64,000 bases of DNA, from NCBI RefSeq assembly GCF_000250655.1, contig NC_016935.1, positions 7,768,001-7,832,000 on the forward strand, written 5' to 3'. This stretch comes from Paenibacillus mucilaginosus 3016. Lineage in GTDB: Bacteria > Bacillota > Bacilli > Paenibacillales > NBRC-103111. This document shows positions 1 to 9,458 of the stretch, piece by piece. The position numbers and the translations under genes were made by a program. Every line of letters begins with the position of its first letter. Position 1 is the first letter of the stretch. The notes under the pieces were generated by a model. That model made no database searches. It had not been told where the DNA came from and saw only the letters and a program-made list of their open reading frames with translations.

Positions 1-1204
1 GCTCGTTCAGCTGGGCGAACGAGAATCCCTCGGCTCCCCGGGCCGCCGCAGCGAGCGCTTCTTCGCCGCACAGCTCCCCGAGACGCTTCAGCGTCAGGTA
101 GTGAAGGCGCTGCGCCTCATCCGGCAGCCGGATCTCATAGGCCCGGTCGAACCGGCCTGCACGGTTCATGAGCGCGGGGTCGATACGTTCCGGGTAATTC
201 GTGGTGCCGATCAGGAAGACACCCTCCTTGGAAGTCGCCCCGTCCAGCGTGTTGAGGAAGAAGGACCGCACATTCTCCGGCATGGAATCGATGTCCTCAA
301 TGACAAGCACCATGGGAGCGAGACTCACGGCATTCGAAAACACCTGCTGGACCGAATAGGACGAGGTGTGCTCGGTAATCTGCCAGTACGCCACCGGCGC
401 CTGCACGCTGCCCGCAATCGACTTCACGAGCGTCGTCTTCCCGTTGCCCGGCCGGCCGTAGAGGAGCAGCCCCCTTTTGTACGGGATCCCGTAATCCCGG
501 AAGAACTGCCGGTCCCCCGCGAAAAATTCGTCGATCGACCGGAAGATTTCGGTCTTCAGCGCCGCATCCATCACCACCTCGTCCCGGCCGACCCCGCGGG
601 TAATGCTCATCTTCTCGATCTCAAGGCCCTCCCTTGTATCGGTGAACACGGTGACCCTCCGGCGGTCCGTATCCCGCCGCCTGTCCCGCACATAGGCGGT
701 GAAGCCCTTCATGCAGTCATCATCCTCCGCCCAGATGAAATCCTCCATATCCAGGCCCTGCCTGCGGAACACCGGCACCTGGGCCAGCGCCACGCCGCGC
801 TGCGCATAGAAGAACAGGTTGTTGCGGAGCGTAGGGAACACCCCCGGCTCCTCGTCCCCGCTCTCCTCCTCGGAAGTAAAAGCCTTCGTCTCCAGCCCTT
901 CATAGACGGAAGCGAGATGCTCGACGTCCCGGCTTCCCTTCTTGACGTCCTCCTCCAGCACCTGCCACAACTGCCGCCCGTAATCGTCCTGCAGGTACAG
1001 CGTGAAGGACTTCCCCGTCCGCTCCCGCAGCAGGGCCTCGATCTTCTCCGTTACCTGTGCATATTGGGGGTAGTCCCCCATCCCCTGCAGTCCGCGCGCT
1101 TCCTCCTGCCGGAAGAGCAGCCCGGCGGCAGCCCCTATCGAACCATCGCTGCTGCGGCCGGCTGCCCGTTCGTTAAGATCATCAATCGTTAATCCCCTTG
1201 CCAA
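1..1204 (-). CDS. AAA+ ATPase, classic AAA clade (partial, runs off the window)
   Basis: The frame is open on the minus strand from about 1204 to the window edge, so the C-terminus is missing. The ATPase core is plain: Walker A LLLYGRPGNGKTTLVKS near 480-420, Walker B MVLVIEDIDS near 320-290, sensor-1 region LIGTTNYPERIDP and arginine-finger region NRAGRFDRA near 215-140. This pattern is that of classic AAA proteins (BCS1/FtsH/Cdc48-like), which remodel or unfold proteins using ATP. About 240 residues precede Walker A and match no domain I recognise. There is no good ATG; I chose TTG at 1204, preceded by a GGAAAGGA stretch, and this is uncertain. It lies about 100 bp downstream of rtcB on the same strand and may be co-transcribed with it. 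Confidence 0.85.
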   Translation of the reverse strand, partial: MARGLTIDDLNERAAGRSSDGSIGAAAGLLFRQEEARGLQGMGDYPQYAQVTEKIEALLRERTGKSFTLYLQDDYGRQLWQVLEEDVKKGSRDVEHLASVYEGLETKAFTSEEESGDEEPGVFPTLRNNLFFYAQRGVALAQVPVFRRQGLDMEDFIWAEDDDCMKGFTAYVRDRRRDTDRRRVTVFTDTREGLEIEKMSITRGVGRDEVVMDAALKTEIFRSIDEFFAGDRQFFRDYGIPYKRGLLLYGRPGNGKTTLVKSIAGSVQAPVAYWQITEHTSSYSVQQVFSNAVSLAPMVLVIEDIDSMPENVRSFFLNTLDGATSKEGVFLIGTTNYPERIDPALMNRAGRFDRAYEIRLPDEAQRLHYLTLKRLGELCGEEALAAAARGAEGFSFAQLNE

Positions 1205-1310
1205 AATGCTTATCGTATCCTTTCCGAAGTGAAGTGTTAACAGAGCAAGATCAACGGCCTCACAGTCCTTTAAGGACCATGCGCGTTTATAAGAAATAGA
1301 AAGCTGAATA

Positions 1311-2762
1311 CTATACGCCCTTAATGACCGCAAGCGGCACGCACTTCGCCACGACACCCGCGAGTCCGGCACCGACCACGCTGTCGATGATCGCGTCCAC
1401 ATCCTTGTAGGCCTGCGGCGCCTCGTCCACGATCGCCTCCAGGCTCCGCTGGTTGACGACGACCTCGTCCGGCGTGCCGACCCCAAGGGCAGAAGCGAAG
1501 TCCCCTGCGCTGACCAGCCGCTTCGTCGCACTCCGCGAGCGGACCCGGCCCGCCCCGTGGCAGATCGAATGATAATTCGCCCGCCCCTGCGGCAGGCCCG
1601 CCATGAGGTAGGACGCGGTCCCCATCGAGCCGGGGATCAGCGCCGGATGACCCGTCGCACGGTAGGGCTCCGGGTTGTCCGGATGGCCCGGCGGCAGCGC
1701 CCGCGTCGCTCCCTTACGGTGCACGAAGTAAGCTTCGCCTTCGTGCTCCTCTTCCCATGCATAGTTATGCATGAGGTCGTACAGCGTCCGCATCTCGAAG
1801 CGGGAGCCGAATACGTCCTTCGCCGCCTCGCGGATGGCATAGGCGATCAGATGCCGGTTCACGACGGCATAGTTCAGCGCCGAGTACATCAGGTGCAGGT
1901 ACAGCTGCCCGGCTTCGCTGTCCAGCGGGGCGAAGGCGAGCTTCGGGTCCGCCGTGCCCATGCCGCTGCTGCGCATCCACTTCGCCACTTCCCGGCCGGC
2001 CAGCTCATTGACCGCGCCGCCCCACGCCCGGGATCCCGAGTGGATCATGACGATGATCTGCCCGTCCTTCAGTCCCCACTGCTCCGCGGTGGCACGGGCC
2101 TCTTCGGGAATCTCCAGCGCCTGGATCTCGGCAAAATGGTTCCCGCTCCCCAGCGTTCCGAGCTGCCGGTGCCCCCGGTGCCAGGCCGCCTCGGGCATCC
2201 GCTCCAGGTATTCCTCATCGAAGCGGAACCGGCTGTGCTCGACGTGAGAGAGCGAGGTGGCTTTCTTCGGCGTATAAGCGTCCGGCACGTACTTGCGCGG
2301 CAGTCCGTGCAGCCCCTTCCGCACCACCTCTTCCAGCCGGAAGTCAGCGAACTGCCCCCTGCTCTGACTGTCCGCCGGCAGCAGCTTCTCCACGGCCCGC
2401 ACCAGCTTGCGGCGCAGCTTCAGATCCTGCAGCTCTTCCCGCTGCAGATTCGTCACATGCACCCGCATGCCGCAGCCGATGTCGCTGCCGACGATCGACG
2501 GCGAAACGTACGCCTCCTCCGCCCGCCACACCGCCGTTGTGCCGATGCAGGTCCCGACGCCCACATGGACGTCCGGCGTATAGCTCAGGTAATGCCCTCC
2601 CGGTATCTGCAGGTTGTTGTTCGCCATGGTGAATACCTGGGTCTCCATCGCCTCGAACAGCTCCCGATTCGCATACACGTGCAGGTCCCCCGCCGGCAGC
2701 CGCATCCTGCGGTAATACTCATCTTCCCAATCCTTGATGTCGTTCATAATAAAGAAAGTCAA
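1311..2762 (-). CDS. rtcB: RtcB family RNA-splicing ligase
   Basis: About 480 aa, the usual length of RtcB. Family members join RNA 2',3'-cyclic phosphate (or 3'-phosphate) ends to 5'-OH ends using GTP and Mn2+. Visible signatures: SIVGSDIGCGMRVHV, carrying the metal-binding Cys; LGSGNHFAEI and VMIHSGSRAWG, carrying metal-binding His; and SICHGAGRVRSRS, whose His is guanylylated in characterised RtcB. All key residues seem present, so an active ligase is likely. The start is ambiguous: an AGGAGG lies just upstream of TTG at 2762, and an in-frame ATG follows at 2747; neither spacing is ideal. No archease or RtcA gene is nearby. Its substrate (tRNA or mRNA repair) cannot be read from context. 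Confidence 0.95.
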   Translation of the reverse strand: MTFFIMNDIKDWEDEYYRRMRLPAGDLHVYANRELFEAMETQVFTMANNNLQIPGGHYLSYTPDVHVGVGTCIGTTAVWRAEEAYVSPSIVGSDIGCGMRVHVTNLQREELQDLKLRRKLVRAVEKLLPADSQSRGQFADFRLEEVVRKGLHGLPRKYVPDAYTPKKATSLSHVEHSRFRFDEEYLERMPEAAWHRGHRQLGTLGSGNHFAEIQALEIPEEARATAEQWGLKDGQIIVMIHSGSRAWGGAVNELAGREVAKWMRSSGMGTADPKLAFAPLDSEAGQLYLHLMYSALNYAVVNRHLIAYAIREAAKDVFGSRFEMRTLYDLMHNYAWEEEHEGEAYFVHRKGATRALPPGHPDNPEPYRATGHPALIPGSMGTASYLMAGLPQGRANYHSICHGAGRVRSRSATKRLVSAGDFASALGVGTPDEVVVNQRSLEAIVDEAPQAYKDVDAIIDSVVGAGLAGVVAKCVPLAVIKGV

Positions 2763-2866
2763 CTTCCTCCTTCTGCATTCTTGTACCGCGGCAGTCCGCC
2801 TGCCATATAAGTTAATTCATACGTCAAATGATTAGAGTCCCGAATAAAAGTCGAACGGAATGCGCA

Positions 2867-2944
2867 TTACGTTTGGGGTCCGTAGAGGCCGGAGAAGCTG
2901 GGATGACCTGTACGGGCCCCCCTGAATTTCTGCTCTTTCATCAT
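2867..2944 (-). CDS. Possible 25-residue small protein
   Basis: A short reading frame starting ATG-ATG (2944) follows a strong AAGGAGG with 9-nt spacing. It encodes about 25 residues beginning MMKEQKFRG and ending GLYGPQT, with several Gly, Pro and aromatic residues. It lies between the TerB-like gene and rtcB on the same strand. I recognise no family. The only support is the ribosome binding site and the clean stop; it could be a chance frame in an untranslated leader of rtcB. Confidence 0.35.
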   Translation of the reverse strand: MMKEQKFRGARTGHPSFSGLYGPQT

Positions 2945-3183
2945 GGCGTCCGGCCTCCTTGTCGTATGAGATAGGCTTATGATACAGCCACCGAGCGCCT
3001 CCTGTGGAGGGAGAGCTTCGGTATAAACGAATTTGTACCGCCCCCGCTGCCGGAGCGCCGCCTTCCAGCAACACGAGATCAGCGGCCCGAGGAGCCCTAT
3101 GTTCGGACAGTGCGCGTTACGCTTCAAGCACAGAGGAAGGAACCGGGTTCCCCGAGCCCCCATTTCCGTCCTCCATACACAGC

Positions 3184-3217
3184 AAAAAGCCCGGCTGCGC
3201 ACTGCGCTGCCGGGCTT
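3184..3217 (-). terminator. Rho-independent terminator of the TerB-like gene
   Basis: On the minus strand AAGCCCGGC and GCCGGGCTT form a stem followed directly by a run of five T. It sits about 30 bp after the stop of the gene ending at 3245. Confidence 0.85.
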
Positions 3218-3244
3218 CCCCTTGCTTGGAACAGGGATGTTCGC

Positions 3245-3751
3245 TTATACGTTCAGGCTGACTTGATAGCCAGGCTGATTCTTCGGATGGCTCTGGTCGA
3301 GGAACACCGAACGGTCATTCTTCAGCATGATGACCTCGAAGAATGGAGTGAATCTCTGCTCCGTAATGTTGAAGGCCGTCAGGAACTTCGCGAAGAGCTC
3401 CTGCTCCTGGCGCTCCGGTTCGCCGTCCGCCAGCGAGGAGTCGACGAGGTTGACGAGAATACACATTTTCTGCGCATCGGTCAGGATCGGAGCCGCTTCC
3501 TTCAGGAACGTATCGATGGAGTTCGAACGAATGTACTTCAGCGCGCGGTCGAGCAGCGCGCGGTTGTTCGCGCCTACGCCGATCGTGCCGCCGCTCTTCT
3601 CGCCGCCGAGCACCGCCAGCAGCTGGCCCACTTCCTCGTTATCCATCTCTCCGTCGGACTGCATCATGTAGAGAAGCGAAGTCGCGAATGCGAAGTGAGG
3701 TGTCATGCCTTCCGTTGATTTATCGCCTTTGAACATATCAAACAAACCCAT
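3245..3751 (-). CDS. TerB-like (tellurite resistance B fold) protein
   Basis: A 168-aa soluble protein. Segments such as FAFATSLLYMMQSDGEMDNEE and KMCILVNLVDSSLADGEPER show the TerB pattern: helices with two acidic D-G-E type motifs that bind metal in family members. TerB-fold proteins are found in stress and phage-defence contexts, but stand-alone forms like this have no settled function. The start ATG has GGGAGGG at good spacing. It is monocistronic, with its own terminator downstream. I find no other ter genes in the window, so tellurite resistance should not be assumed. Confidence 0.8.
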   Translation of the reverse strand: MGLFDMFKGDKSTEGMTPHFAFATSLLYMMQSDGEMDNEEVGQLLAVLGGEKSGGTIGVGANNRALLDRALKYIRSNSIDTFLKEAAPILTDAQKMCILVNLVDSSLADGEPERQEQELFAKFLTAFNITEQRFTPFFEVIMLKNDRSVFLDQSHPKNQPGYQVSLNV

Positions 3752-3944
3752 GAGTGGAACCCTCCCTGATTTATGTAGCCTGGGCCGGCTGTGCCGCCCG
3801 ATACCCGTTCATACGGACGAGCCTCCGGATGGTTTCAGACAGGTTTATGCTTTTTATTTATCAGGACGGATTTCCCTGGATTCCCCTTGAATCCTGACTT
3901 CGAACAGCGTATCATGAGCACCAAAAGATGAGGTGAACATGTCC

Positions 3945-4250
3945 ATGTATGAACATATCGTAGCTTTCCGATTCCACAAGCCGATCGGCCCGGAGATCGA
4001 ACGCGGGCTGCTGGAGCAGCTGCATGCCTTCAAGGGCCGGATTCCCGGTATTGTCGAGGTGACAGCCGGCGTCAATATGACCGAGGAGAAAGACAACATT
4101 CACGACTATACGCTGGGCCTGCGGGTCACCTTCGACAGTCTGGAGGCCCTGCGCGCTTACGGCCCGCACCCGGTACATCAGGAGTTCGTCCGGTCGCTGG
4201 ACGGTATTCTGAAGAACGTGGTTGTCATCGACTATCCGATCGCTACCTAG
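3945..4250 (+). CDS. Dabb (stress-responsive alpha/beta barrel) domain protein
   Basis: About 101 aa. The opening MYEHIVAFRF followed by a helix and LKNVVVIDYP at the end is typical of Dabb proteins, small dimeric ferredoxin-like barrels whose bacterial members mostly lack a known reaction. Length matches the family. The chosen ATG at 3945 lies 8 nt after GAGGTGA; an ATG at 3939 and a GTG at 3933 are in frame. The stop codon lies inside the first copy of a 13-bp tandem repeat. Confidence 0.85.
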   Translation: MYEHIVAFRFHKPIGPEIERGLLEQLHAFKGRIPGIVEVTAGVNMTEEKDNIHDYTLGLRVTFDSLEALRAYGPHPVHQEFVRSLDGILKNVVVIDYPIAT

Positions 4251-4289
4251 GATCGCTACCTAGGATCGCTGCCTAAGCCGGCTGCCTAA
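4238..4289. repeat. Short tandem repeat, four 13-bp units
   Basis: The unit GATCGCTACCTAG occurs twice exactly (4238-4250, 4251-4263), then as GATCGCTGCCTAA and GCCGGCTGCCTAA. The first unit carries the last two codons and stop of the Dabb gene, so copy number changes do not alter the protein. Confidence 0.9.
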
Positions 4290-4340
4290 CCCACCGCGGT
4301 CCCCTTTTTGTCCAAGCGCCTTCCGGCCAAACGATCCTCA

Positions 4341-4397
4341 CCAAAAGAAGCTTAGCCAAGCGTCGCTGTCCGCAGCCGCCGGTTAAGCTTCTTTTGG
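4341..4397. terminator. Bidirectional terminator
   Basis: CCAAAAGAAGCTTA and its exact complement TAAGCTTCTTTTGG form a 14-bp stem around a loop of about 29 nt, with T-rich flanks in either direction. It separates the Dabb gene (+) from the glyoxalase remnant (-). Confidence 0.7.
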
Positions 4398-4465
4398 TTT
4401 GTTCCCTGGAAGATCCGTCCACACCCGCCGCCTCCTGCATCCGCAGCTCCCTTCGTGGAACCTCA

Positions 4466-4626
4466 TCAGAAGAACCCGCAGGCCGGCCCCTCGGTGTGGG
4501 TATGGGCATACCCCTGCACGCCCTCGGGCACGTAGATCTCCAGCCGGACTCCGTCCGGATCCAGGAAGAAGATGCCGCCGACCGGTCCAGATCCGTAACG
4601 TTCAACCCGACATGCCCTGTTTTCAT
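4466..4626 (-). pseudogene. Glyoxalase/VOC family remnant with internal deletion
   Basis: The first 16 codons read MKTGHVGLNVTDLDRS, a typical start of a vicinal-oxygen-chelate protein, behind an intact AAAGGAGA ribosome binding site. In a second frame this is followed at once by GGIFFLDPDGVRLEIYVPEG and an end in PACGFF, the typical C-terminal part with its metal-ligand Glu region. The middle of the protein, roughly 75 residues, is missing, and the junction near 4575-4583 shifts the frame. The gene cannot make a functional VOC enzyme. Confidence 0.8.
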
Positions 4627-4751
4627 GCTCCGCACTCTCCTTTTAACCATCATAATGTACTTACGGGTATTATATTATCGATTTTGGTTTAACTTGTAAA
4701 TACCTAATTTACAGGTTAGAATAAAAAGACAACACGAGGAGGACCGCTCTT

Positions 4752-5480
4752 ATGAAAGAATCCAAAATGCCATCACCCTTCCTATGGATCGGCAACCACT
4801 GGGTCGTCGACTTCGTCAATACCCGGATCATCGCCTCGGGCAGCCGTGTGGAGCTTATCCCCGCCTTCGGCGATGTCCTCCGCTGGCTCGGGGAAAGCGG
4901 CCGTTCCTCTCTCATCCAGCCAGCGGTGGCACAGCTTCCGGCCGGCAGGGAAGAGGAGCTGTACGCCGAAATCCTCGAGCTGCGGACGCGGCTGGAGGAC
5001 GGCTTCGAACAGCTGCTCCGGGGCGGGTCCTGGCCTCCGGAAGACATGCGCAGCCTCTGGAACGATGCGCTGCAGCGCCATCCCGGCTGCCTTCAGGTCC
5101 GCACGGAAGGGGGCGCCTTCCGGACGGAGCGCGTCTACGCGCTGGAGCACCTGCCCGGGCTGTTCTGGGAGGAAGCCGCGCTGTTCCTGCAGTCGCTCGA
5201 GCCCGGCAAGCTGAAGCGCTGCGAGAACCCGGCCTGCATCCTGTACTTCTACGACAACAGCCGCAACCAATCACGCCGCTGGTGCTCCATGGCCGGCTGC
5301 GGCAACCGCATCAAGGTAGGCCTGCACTACAAGCGCAAAAAAATACCGCTTCCGAAGGAAACGGTACGGCATTGGAGTAGCGAAGCACCTGAATCGTCAG
5401 GCAAGACCGCGGACGTGGCGGGATTCATTCCGGCCGTTGAAAAAGGCCTCAGCCTGGGCGGCAGTGCCCGCCCAGGCTGA
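4752..5480 (+). CDS. CGNR zinc finger / ABATE domain protein
   Basis: The 242-aa protein has an N-terminal region beginning WIGNHWVVDFVNT, as in the ABATE (stress-induced transcription regulator) family, and a C-terminal zinc finger with Cys pairs in KRCENPACILYFYDNS and RRWCSMAGCGNRIK, the CGNR signature. Such proteins are thought to be DNA-binding regulators. AGGAGG lies 9 nt before the ATG. About 45 residues follow the zinc finger, which is longer than I expect, and the last dozen codons lie inside the terminator hairpin. It is divergent from the VOC remnant, with a shared intergenic region near 4627-4751. Confidence 0.9.
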   Translation: MKESKMPSPFLWIGNHWVVDFVNTRIIASGSRVELIPAFGDVLRWLGESGRSSLIQPAVAQLPAGREEELYAEILELRTRLEDGFEQLLRGGSWPPEDMRSLWNDALQRHPGCLQVRTEGGAFRTERVYALEHLPGLFWEEAALFLQSLEPGKLKRCENPACILYFYDNSRNQSRRWCSMAGCGNRIKVGLHYKRKKIPLPKETVRHWSSEAPESSGKTADVAGFIPAVEKGLSLGGSARPG

Positions 5481-5487
5481 GGCTTCT
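5446..5487 (+). terminator. Terminator overlapping the CGNR gene 3' end
   Basis: GCCTCAGCCTGGGCG pairs with CGCCCAGGCTGAGGC in a 15-bp stem followed by TTCTT. The CGNR stop codon (5478-5480) is inside the second arm. Confidence 0.75.
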
Positions 5488-5729
5488 TATGGTTTGCGCC
5501 GGACACATGCGTGCTGCCCCTGCCCGGAGACCCGATGCCGCACAGAGGCGGGGCCGGGCAGCATACACGGACTGGCCCCGAGGGACCAACGGGGTTCCCC
5601 CCCTGCGGGAGCGGACCGCTCCGGCAGTGAGCCCCGGGCTGCCAAGCTCGCCGCGTGCCGGCGAGCCTAACGCCCCGGCCCCAGCCGTCTACGCGGCACG
5701 CTGAGCAGCAGCCTGCCTCCCGCCTTCGG

Positions 5730-8700
5730 TCACTCCCTGCCTGCGGCCGGCCTGCCGGCCCAGTGGCGGAGCACCCGCTCCACCTCCTGCTTACGCACCG
5801 GTTTCGGCAGGAAATCCTTCATCCCGCTGCGCAGGCAGGCCTCCCGGTCCTCCGGCCTCGCGTGGGCCGTGACGGCAATGATCGGCGGCACGCACTCCGG
5901 CGGCAGACGACGGAAGAGCGTACGGGCGGCCTCCGTGCCGTCCATGACCGGCATCTGCACGTCCATCAGCACGGCATCGTACGGCCGGGAGAGCACCGCT
6001 TCTACGGCCTCCGCCCCATTCTCGGCGAAGTCCGCCCGGCACCCGAGCTTCTCCAGGATGCGCAGGAGAAGCTGACGGTTCACGGGGTGGTCCTCGGCCA
6101 CGAGCACCCGTACCCCGTACAGCCCGCTCTCCTCCGGCGCCGGGCCGGCCTGATCTTCTTCCGGCGTTGCCGCCGCAGGAGCACCGCCCTCATCCGCGTC
6201 TTCGGCCCCCCCGAAGGGCAGCACAAAACGGAACGTCGAACCCCGCTCCCACTCGCTGGCCACGGTGATGTAGCCGCCCATGAGCTCAGTCAGCTTTTTG
6301 CAGATGGCCAGGCCCAGTCCGGTACCGCCATACTTGCGGGTAATGACCGGATGCAGCTGGGAGAACGACTGGAAGAGTTCGCCAAGCCGCTCCGCAGGAA
6401 TCCCGATGCCCGTATCCTGCACGGCGAATTCGACGAGCAGCCCGCCCGGCTCCCGCACCGGGATGCGCCGGACATTCACCAGGACGCCGCCGCGCTCCGT
6501 GAACTTGACAGCATTGCCGACGAGATTGACGAGCACCTGCCGGACCTTGGCGCTGTCCCCGGTGAGGATGAGCGGCAGGTCCGGGGCCAGCCGGCACGAG
6601 AGCTCAATGTCCTTTTCGGCCGAGCGCGGCCGGAACAGCTCGAGAACGCCGTCCAGCAGAGACCGCAGATCGAAGGGTCCCGGGTCCAGCGGCATTTTGC
6701 CCGCCTCGATCTTGGAGAAATCCAGCACATCGTTCAGCAGGAGCAGCAGCGCCTGCGAACTCTGGCGGACGATCTCCCCGTACTCTCTCTGCTCCTCCGT
6801 CAGCTCCGTCTCCAGCAGCAGCTCCGTCATGCCGATGATCCCGTTCATCGGGGTGCGCAGCTCATGGCTCATCATCGCCAGAAATTCGCTCTTGGCATCG
6901 GCCGCCCGCTCCGCCGACTCCTTCGCCCGCAGAATCTCTCGTTCTCCGGACATGTCCCGGAAGACGACGACGGCCCCTTGAATACTCCCCCCGTCCAGCA
7001 TCGGGTTCACGCTGTACTCGACGAGAAAGCTGGAGCCGTCCTTGCGCCAGAACACTTCGTCGCTCACCTGGCGGCTCCGCCCATCCCGAAGCGTACGGTG
7101 AACGGGGGCCTCGCCGGCTTTGTAAGGACTCCCATCCACATGGGCATGCTGCAGGAGGCGGAAAACCTCGGCCCCGAGCAGCTCTTGAATCCCATAGCCG
7201 GACATGTCCGCCCCTGCCGGATTCATGAAGATGAGACGGCCTTCACGGTCCACCCCGAAGATGCCCTCGGACACGGAATCCAGAATGAGCGTGTGACGGT
7301 AGCTCAGCTGCTCGATCTGCTTGATGTACCTTTTGCGCTCGGTAATATCGTTCGCGATCCCGTACACCCCGACCACGCGCGCCCCCACAACAATGGGCAC
7401 ATTGGCTACGCTGATATCGATGCGGCGCCCCTCCTTATGGATGATCGCCGTCTCGTAATATTGGGGGCTTCCCGCAGCAGCCCGTTCGAAGTGCATTCTC
7501 GTGCGCGGCAGCTCCCGGGGGTCCACCACTTCGGCGAAAGACATGCCGAGCAGCTCCTCCCGGGTATACCCGCTCAGCTCCTGAAGATTCGCATTCACGG
7601 AGAGGTAGCACCCCTCGAGATCGAACGAATACACGCTGGCCGGGTTGTACTCGAAGAGCGACTTGTACCGCTGCTCGCTCTCCTGCAGGCGCTGCTCCGC
7701 TTCCTTGCGTTCCGTTATGTCGCGGGATACCGCGATAATCTCCAGTCCTGCACCTGTCATGGCATCATACGTATACCTGCCCGTACTCTCGAACCAGACG
7801 TAATGCCCTCTCTTATGCCGGACGCGGTACGTTACCGTGTAGATGCCCTGTGCCCGCAGATTGGCGGAGAGATAGTCGCTCACGAGCGCAGCGTCTTCCG
7901 GGTGAAAATAATCGTAGGCACTGCTGCCCAGGAGCTCCTCCGGCTCGTAACCCAGCAGGGCAGCCGAGGACGGAGAGGCGTACAGGTAGGTCGCCCGTTC
8001 ATCGGCCGCATGCAGCGAAATGAGATCCATCGAATGCTCCGAGAGCAGCCGGTACCGCTTCTCGCTTTCGCGCACCCGCTCCTCCATCCGCCGGCGCTCC
8101 GTGATATCCTGAACGGTTCCGATGCGCCGCACCTCATTCCCCTGCTCGTCCCGTATGGTGCTCCACCGCGAGTGAACGAACTTCTCCGTGCCATCGGCCA
8201 GTCGGACGCGGTACTCCATGCCGTCCGGCGCCCCTACCCTCGAGCGCCGCAGTTCTTCATCGAATGCGGGACGGTCCTCCGGATGGATGCAGTCCACGAA
8301 TACCCTATAGTCCGCAACCGCCTCTCCGGCCGGCAATCCGTACATGCCCAGCAGGTCATCCGAGCAATAGAACTCCCTTGTCGCAAGGTCCATGCTCCAG
8401 AACCCGAGCTTCGCCACCTGCTGGGCCTGGGCGAGGCTTTCCCCGCTGCGGCGCAGCTCTTCCTCGGCCGCCTTGCGCTCACTGATATTGCGGCCGATGC
8501 CGATAATCTTGTCCACTCGGCCTCCGGCATCCCGGATCAGCTTGACGGTGGTCTCGAACCAGACATAGTGTCCGTCCTTGTGGCGCACACGCCCGGTGTT
8601 CAGCAAATGATTTCCGCCGGTCCGGTTGTTCATCTGTGCAGCATCCTCCGGATGGTAGAGATCCTTCAGCTGCGTCCCGACCAGCTCTTCCGGCCGGTAA

Positions 8701-9276
8701 CCGAGCTGCGGCTCCACCGACGGGGAGATGTACCGGCAACCCCCATCCGGCGTGCTGTAGGAGATGACATCCTGCGCATTCTCCGAGATGAGGCGGTACA
8801 GCTCGTCGGACTCCTTCCACCTCCGCTCCATCTCCCGCTGCCCCGTCACATCTTTGGCGAGTCCGTAGATGCCGACAACCGTGCCTTCCGCCGTGATCGG
8901 CACATAGGTGACCTGCAGGTCAATGAGGATGCCGTCCTTGCGAAAAAAAATCAATCTCGAAGGAGCTCGGACGCCCCTCCAAAGCCTCAGCCAGATGCCG
9001 CCTGCGCTTCTCCAGCTTCTCCTCCGTCAGGAGCCGCCTGCAGGGCAGTCCGATGAACTCGTCCACGGTGTAGCCGGTAATCCGCTCCACCGAAGGATTC
9101 GCGTCGATGTAACAGCCGCCAGTGTCCATCACATAGATGGCATCGGGATGATTGTGATACAGGGACTTGTACGCTCCGCCCTCCGAGATGATCTGTCTGA
9201 GCCGCTCCGTTTTGTTCGTCTCCAAGTCCAACTTCCTTTCCCGGGGGATGAGGGCACCGGCGTTACCGAAGTCCAT
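5730..9276 (-). CDS. Hybrid sensor histidine kinase with six PAS domains (frameshift at a T8 run)
   Basis: Read as one gene this encodes about 1,180 aa. In order: a PAS domain (from YKSLYHNHPDAIYVMD), five more PAS/PAC units each ending in a DITERK-like motif, a HisKA domain with MMSHELRTPMNGIIG (phospho-His), an HATPase_c domain with N box LVGNAVKF, G1 QDTGIGIP and G2 GGTGLGLAI, and a C-terminal receiver with VLMDVQMPVMDG (phospho-Asp). No membrane segment is seen, so it should sense a cytoplasmic signal. The frame breaks at eight T (plus-strand A at 8943-8950): 8954-5730 is open in one frame and 9276-8920 in another. Removing one T gives EIDFFRKDG and restores the gene; the span is 3n+1. 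No response regulator gene is adjacent. A GGGAGGGG precedes the start at 9276; a TTG near 9229 is an alternative. Confidence 0.93.
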
Positions 9277-9458
9277 GCCCCTCCCTGTTGTCCGTAAATG
9301 TACACGCTCCCATTATAGGGCCTGCGGCCGGATTATCCAATGCGGACCCGGGCAGCTGCCGCCCGGGCCTCACGATTATGCTTCCTGTGCACCGGGCAGG
9401 AAACCGGCCGAAGGACGGATTAGTCCGGCGCCCGCACTCCATCCGCACTCAAGCAAGG

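Noticed and set aside
101-1192. Long plus-strand frame (363 codons) opposite the AAA+ ATPase
   Set aside because: It is the reverse shadow of the ATPase, whose motifs are clear on the minus strand; the plus frame is Arg/Pro/His-rich with no motif.
3245-3751. Tellurite resistance operon
   Set aside because: Only a TerB-fold protein is present; no terA, terC, terD or terZ nearby.
5655-9056. Very long plus-strand frame (1,133 codons)
   Set aside because: Antisense shadow of the hybrid histidine kinase, caused by high GC; composition is Arg/Pro/His-rich.
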